NCBI GenBank assembly: GCA_015478945.1
Contig: JABUQX010022039.1
Coordinates: 1-22,500, forward strand
DNA length: 22,500 nt
Direction: 5' to 3'
Origin: Trachelipus rathkii
Lineage: Eukaryota > Arthropoda > Malacostraca > Isopoda > Trachelipodidae
Shown: piece by piece, positions 20,210 to 22,500 of the stretch
Numbering within the stretch: position 1 is the first letter of the stretch
Layout: each line of letters opens with the position of its first letter
The notes under the pieces: model-generated
What the model was told of the DNA's origin: nothing
Databases searched by the model: none
The model's input: only the letters and a program-made list of their open reading frames with translations
Translations under genes and position numbers: made by a program

Positions 20210-22500
20210 ATTGATCTGTGATCTAATGATTCAAGTCTCACATTTCAGTATCATATGGATAAACATAACTATCAAATTCAAGTTCTTTATACAAAGATCA
20301 ATCAATATATGCTGACGTAACAAAGTTTCCACATTAATAAAGCTTACTTAGCATCATCTGAACTATGAATATAATGCACAACGACAAATCTGACACACCT
20401 TAAACAAGAATAAACGGTTAACATTAACAAAGATCCATACTTAACAACAGTAAAAGTAACTAACAATTCATACAAAAACGTAACTTATTCACACCTTGTC
20501 AAACGTGTCTCTAACATAACAATGTTAATTTTACATTAACACGGTAATATTTAACAAAATTTTACCATAACCTTGTAATAAATAGTCTTTAGAGCAACGA
20601 AGGAGTAATAACTAACACAACCAAAGTTTAACATTAATAAAGCCAACATAGCATTACCAGAACTAAGAATATAATTTACAATGACAGACCTGACACATCT
20701 TAAGCAAGAATAAACTGCTAACATTAACAAAGGTCCAAACTTATCAACAGTAAAAGTAACTAACAAGACATACAAAAACATAGTCCATTCACACTTTATC
20801 AAACATATCTCCAACATGACAATGTTAATTTTACATTAACATAGTAATATTTACCAAAAATTTATCATAACCTGACCTAACCATCATAATACCTAACGTG
20901 TAAAGACAAACAAAGTAAAGTTTTACCCTCAGTAAAGCTAAACTATGAACATAACATACTTAACACATATTGAATGAATAAGCAGCTGTCATTAACAACA
21001 TTCCAATAAAACCATTATACAGGGAGTAAAACCCTAATAGTTGCCGAAACATAACAAAGTTTTATCCAAACATAACTGTAAACATAACAAAGTTTTATCC
21101 AAACATAACATAAAAATAAGTTCTTTGAATAAAATATCACAGTAAATTGTAATAGTTTACAGATTTTAAAGCAGTAAATCAGTAAATCAGCAATCAAACC
21201 ATCAGCCTCCCCACCCTCCCATGATCAAATAACCTTTTGATCTATTGATTCATGTCATATTTCGAGTATCATTTCGACTAAACATAACACAAAAATAAGT
21301 TTTTTGTATACTAACTGTCGAATATATGCTAACGTAACAAAGTTTTTACATTAATAAAGCTAACATAACATAACCTGAACTAGAATATAATGTACGATAA
21401 ACCTAACACACCAACGTACACGAATAACCTTAACATTAACAAGTTCCGCCGCCACCAACACTAAAGTACTGGCATGGCGCAAACGTAACCCCATTCACAC
21501 TTTTTCAAAGCATAACTCTACATATCATTAATTTTACACATTCTTTATTGATTCCACGTCGCATTACGAGTATCATTTCGGAAAAACTATAACACAAAAA
21601 TAAGTTTTGTATACTAACTGTCGAATATATGCTAACATATAAAGTTTTTACATTATCAATAACATAACATAATACAGACTAAGAATATAATGTGCAACGA
21701 TAAACCTAACACTCATACAGTACAGATAAACTATAACATTAACAAAAAGTTCCTTAACAACACTAAAGTACCTAGCATAGCGTACAAAACGTAACTTATT
21801 CACACTTTTTCAAAGCCTCAACTCTAGCATATCAGTTAATTTTATATTAGCACTATATTGATCCCACGTCACGTATTACAGTATGTTGAATAAACATAGC
21901 ACAAAAATGAGTTCTTTATATACTAACCAGCAAATATATGCTAACAAATGTTTTCATTAATAGCTAACATAGCATCATACGAACTAAGAAATAATGTACA
22001 ACTACAAACTTAACACAACTTACTCATAAACTGTTAACATTAGCAAAGTTCCACTTACGCTGCCAACATTAACCATATTGCATACAAACCACTTTAAACT
22101 ATTCTACTTTTTAAACATCATCTATATCTTGTTTTGTTATTTTACATTGACACAGTAATATTTAACAAAAATATATAACTTTATAACCATGTCTAATTCT
22201 CATACAGACCAACGAATAATATGTAAACATAACAAAGTTTTATCCAAACATAACATAAAAATAAGTTCTTTGAATAAAAATATCATAGTAAGTGCTATGG
22301 TTTGCTGGTTTTGTAAACATGATAAATCAGTAAATCAGTCCAACAAACGTCAACCTCCCACCCCTCCCTATGACCTTTTGATCTATAGTCTATTGAAGTT
22401 CATATATCTCAGTATCTTTCTGACTAAACATAACACAAAAAATAAGTTTTTTATATACTAGCCATGAATATATGCTAACGTAAAAAGTTTTCACATTAAA
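20210..22500. repeat. A/C-rich tandem array of about 300-bp units
   Basis: The landmark acattaataaagc(t/c)aacata followed by gaactaagaatataatgtacaa recurs at about 20331, 20631, 21348, 21646 and 21952, with a shorter version near 20930. The landmark taaacataacacaaaaataag recurs at about 21282, 21591, 21889 and 22428. Spacing of adjacent complete units is about 300. Each unit also has gttaacattaacaaagttcc and ttattcacactttttcaaa blocks. Blocks from the neighbouring minisatellite (cagtaaatcagtaaatca, ccaccctcc, tgatctattgatt) are embedded at 21170-21250 and 22320-22390, so the two repeat families interleave. Small ORFs inside are repeat artefacts. The array continues past the window end. Confidence 0.8.

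Noticed and set aside
20210..22500. Telomeric repeat
   Set aside because: The taacataac and aacctaac words look superficially telomere-like but are parts of about 300-bp units, with no short uniform telomere repeat.

Overview
This window looks like nuclear, repeat-rich DNA of a eukaryote, most likely an animal. It is strongly AT-rich and full of long pure microsatellites, including (TA)n, (TTA)n and (AAAT)n. It has no bacterial-style gene packing, and its one convincing gene model is built from small exons separated by introns of 72-94 bases. The V/T-rich secreted-type protein, the short introns and the microsatellite load would suit an AT-rich arthropod genome. That is a guess from style, not from a recognised gene. 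No rRNA, tRNA, CRISPR array or recognised transposase was found.

The dominant feature is a giant, diverged inverted repeat centred near 13.9 kb. From roughly 3.4 kb to 13.76 kb the + strand is an imperfect reverse complement of roughly 14.0-22.5 kb, around an unpaired spacer of about 235 bases. The partner of bases 1-3400 would lie beyond the right edge. Matched anchors occur all along the arms (for example 7061-7073/19575-19587, 9209-9217/18221-18229, 11191-11227/16584-16620 and 13201-13217/14631-14647). The left arm is longer and more scrambled: its pure microsatellites are broken up and its copies of open exons are frameshifted. Either this is an old inverted duplication whose left copy decayed, or a long-read fold-back (missed hairpin adapter) joined to a poorly corrected second pass. 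Evidence exists on both sides and is set out in the findings.

Layout. 1-2160: AT-rich, unassigned. 2215-2560: GC-rich island with a perfect 9-bp-stem hairpin. 2570-6300: G/T-rich, degraded tandem array, partner of the right-end array. 6180-7050: degraded octamer minisatellite. 7050-10230: decayed copies of the right-arm modules plus AT-rich filler. 10398-11317: broken copy of the right-arm gene. 11890-13764: broken copies of the inner coding-like segments. 13765-13998: spacer. 13991-14506: two coding-like open segments on the minus strand. 15598-15976: GC-rich block and a 79-codon ORF, minus strand. 16495-17320: spliced gene model, minus strand. 17473-18220: (TA)n arrays. 18221-19480: short modules, two perfect triloop hairpins, (TTA)n arrays and a duplicated module. 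19485-20170: (AAAT)n and a nested minisatellite. 20210-22500: tandem array of about 300-bp units.

No pathway can be reconstructed. The only gene with good internal support encodes a small, probably secreted V/T-rich protein of unknown function.
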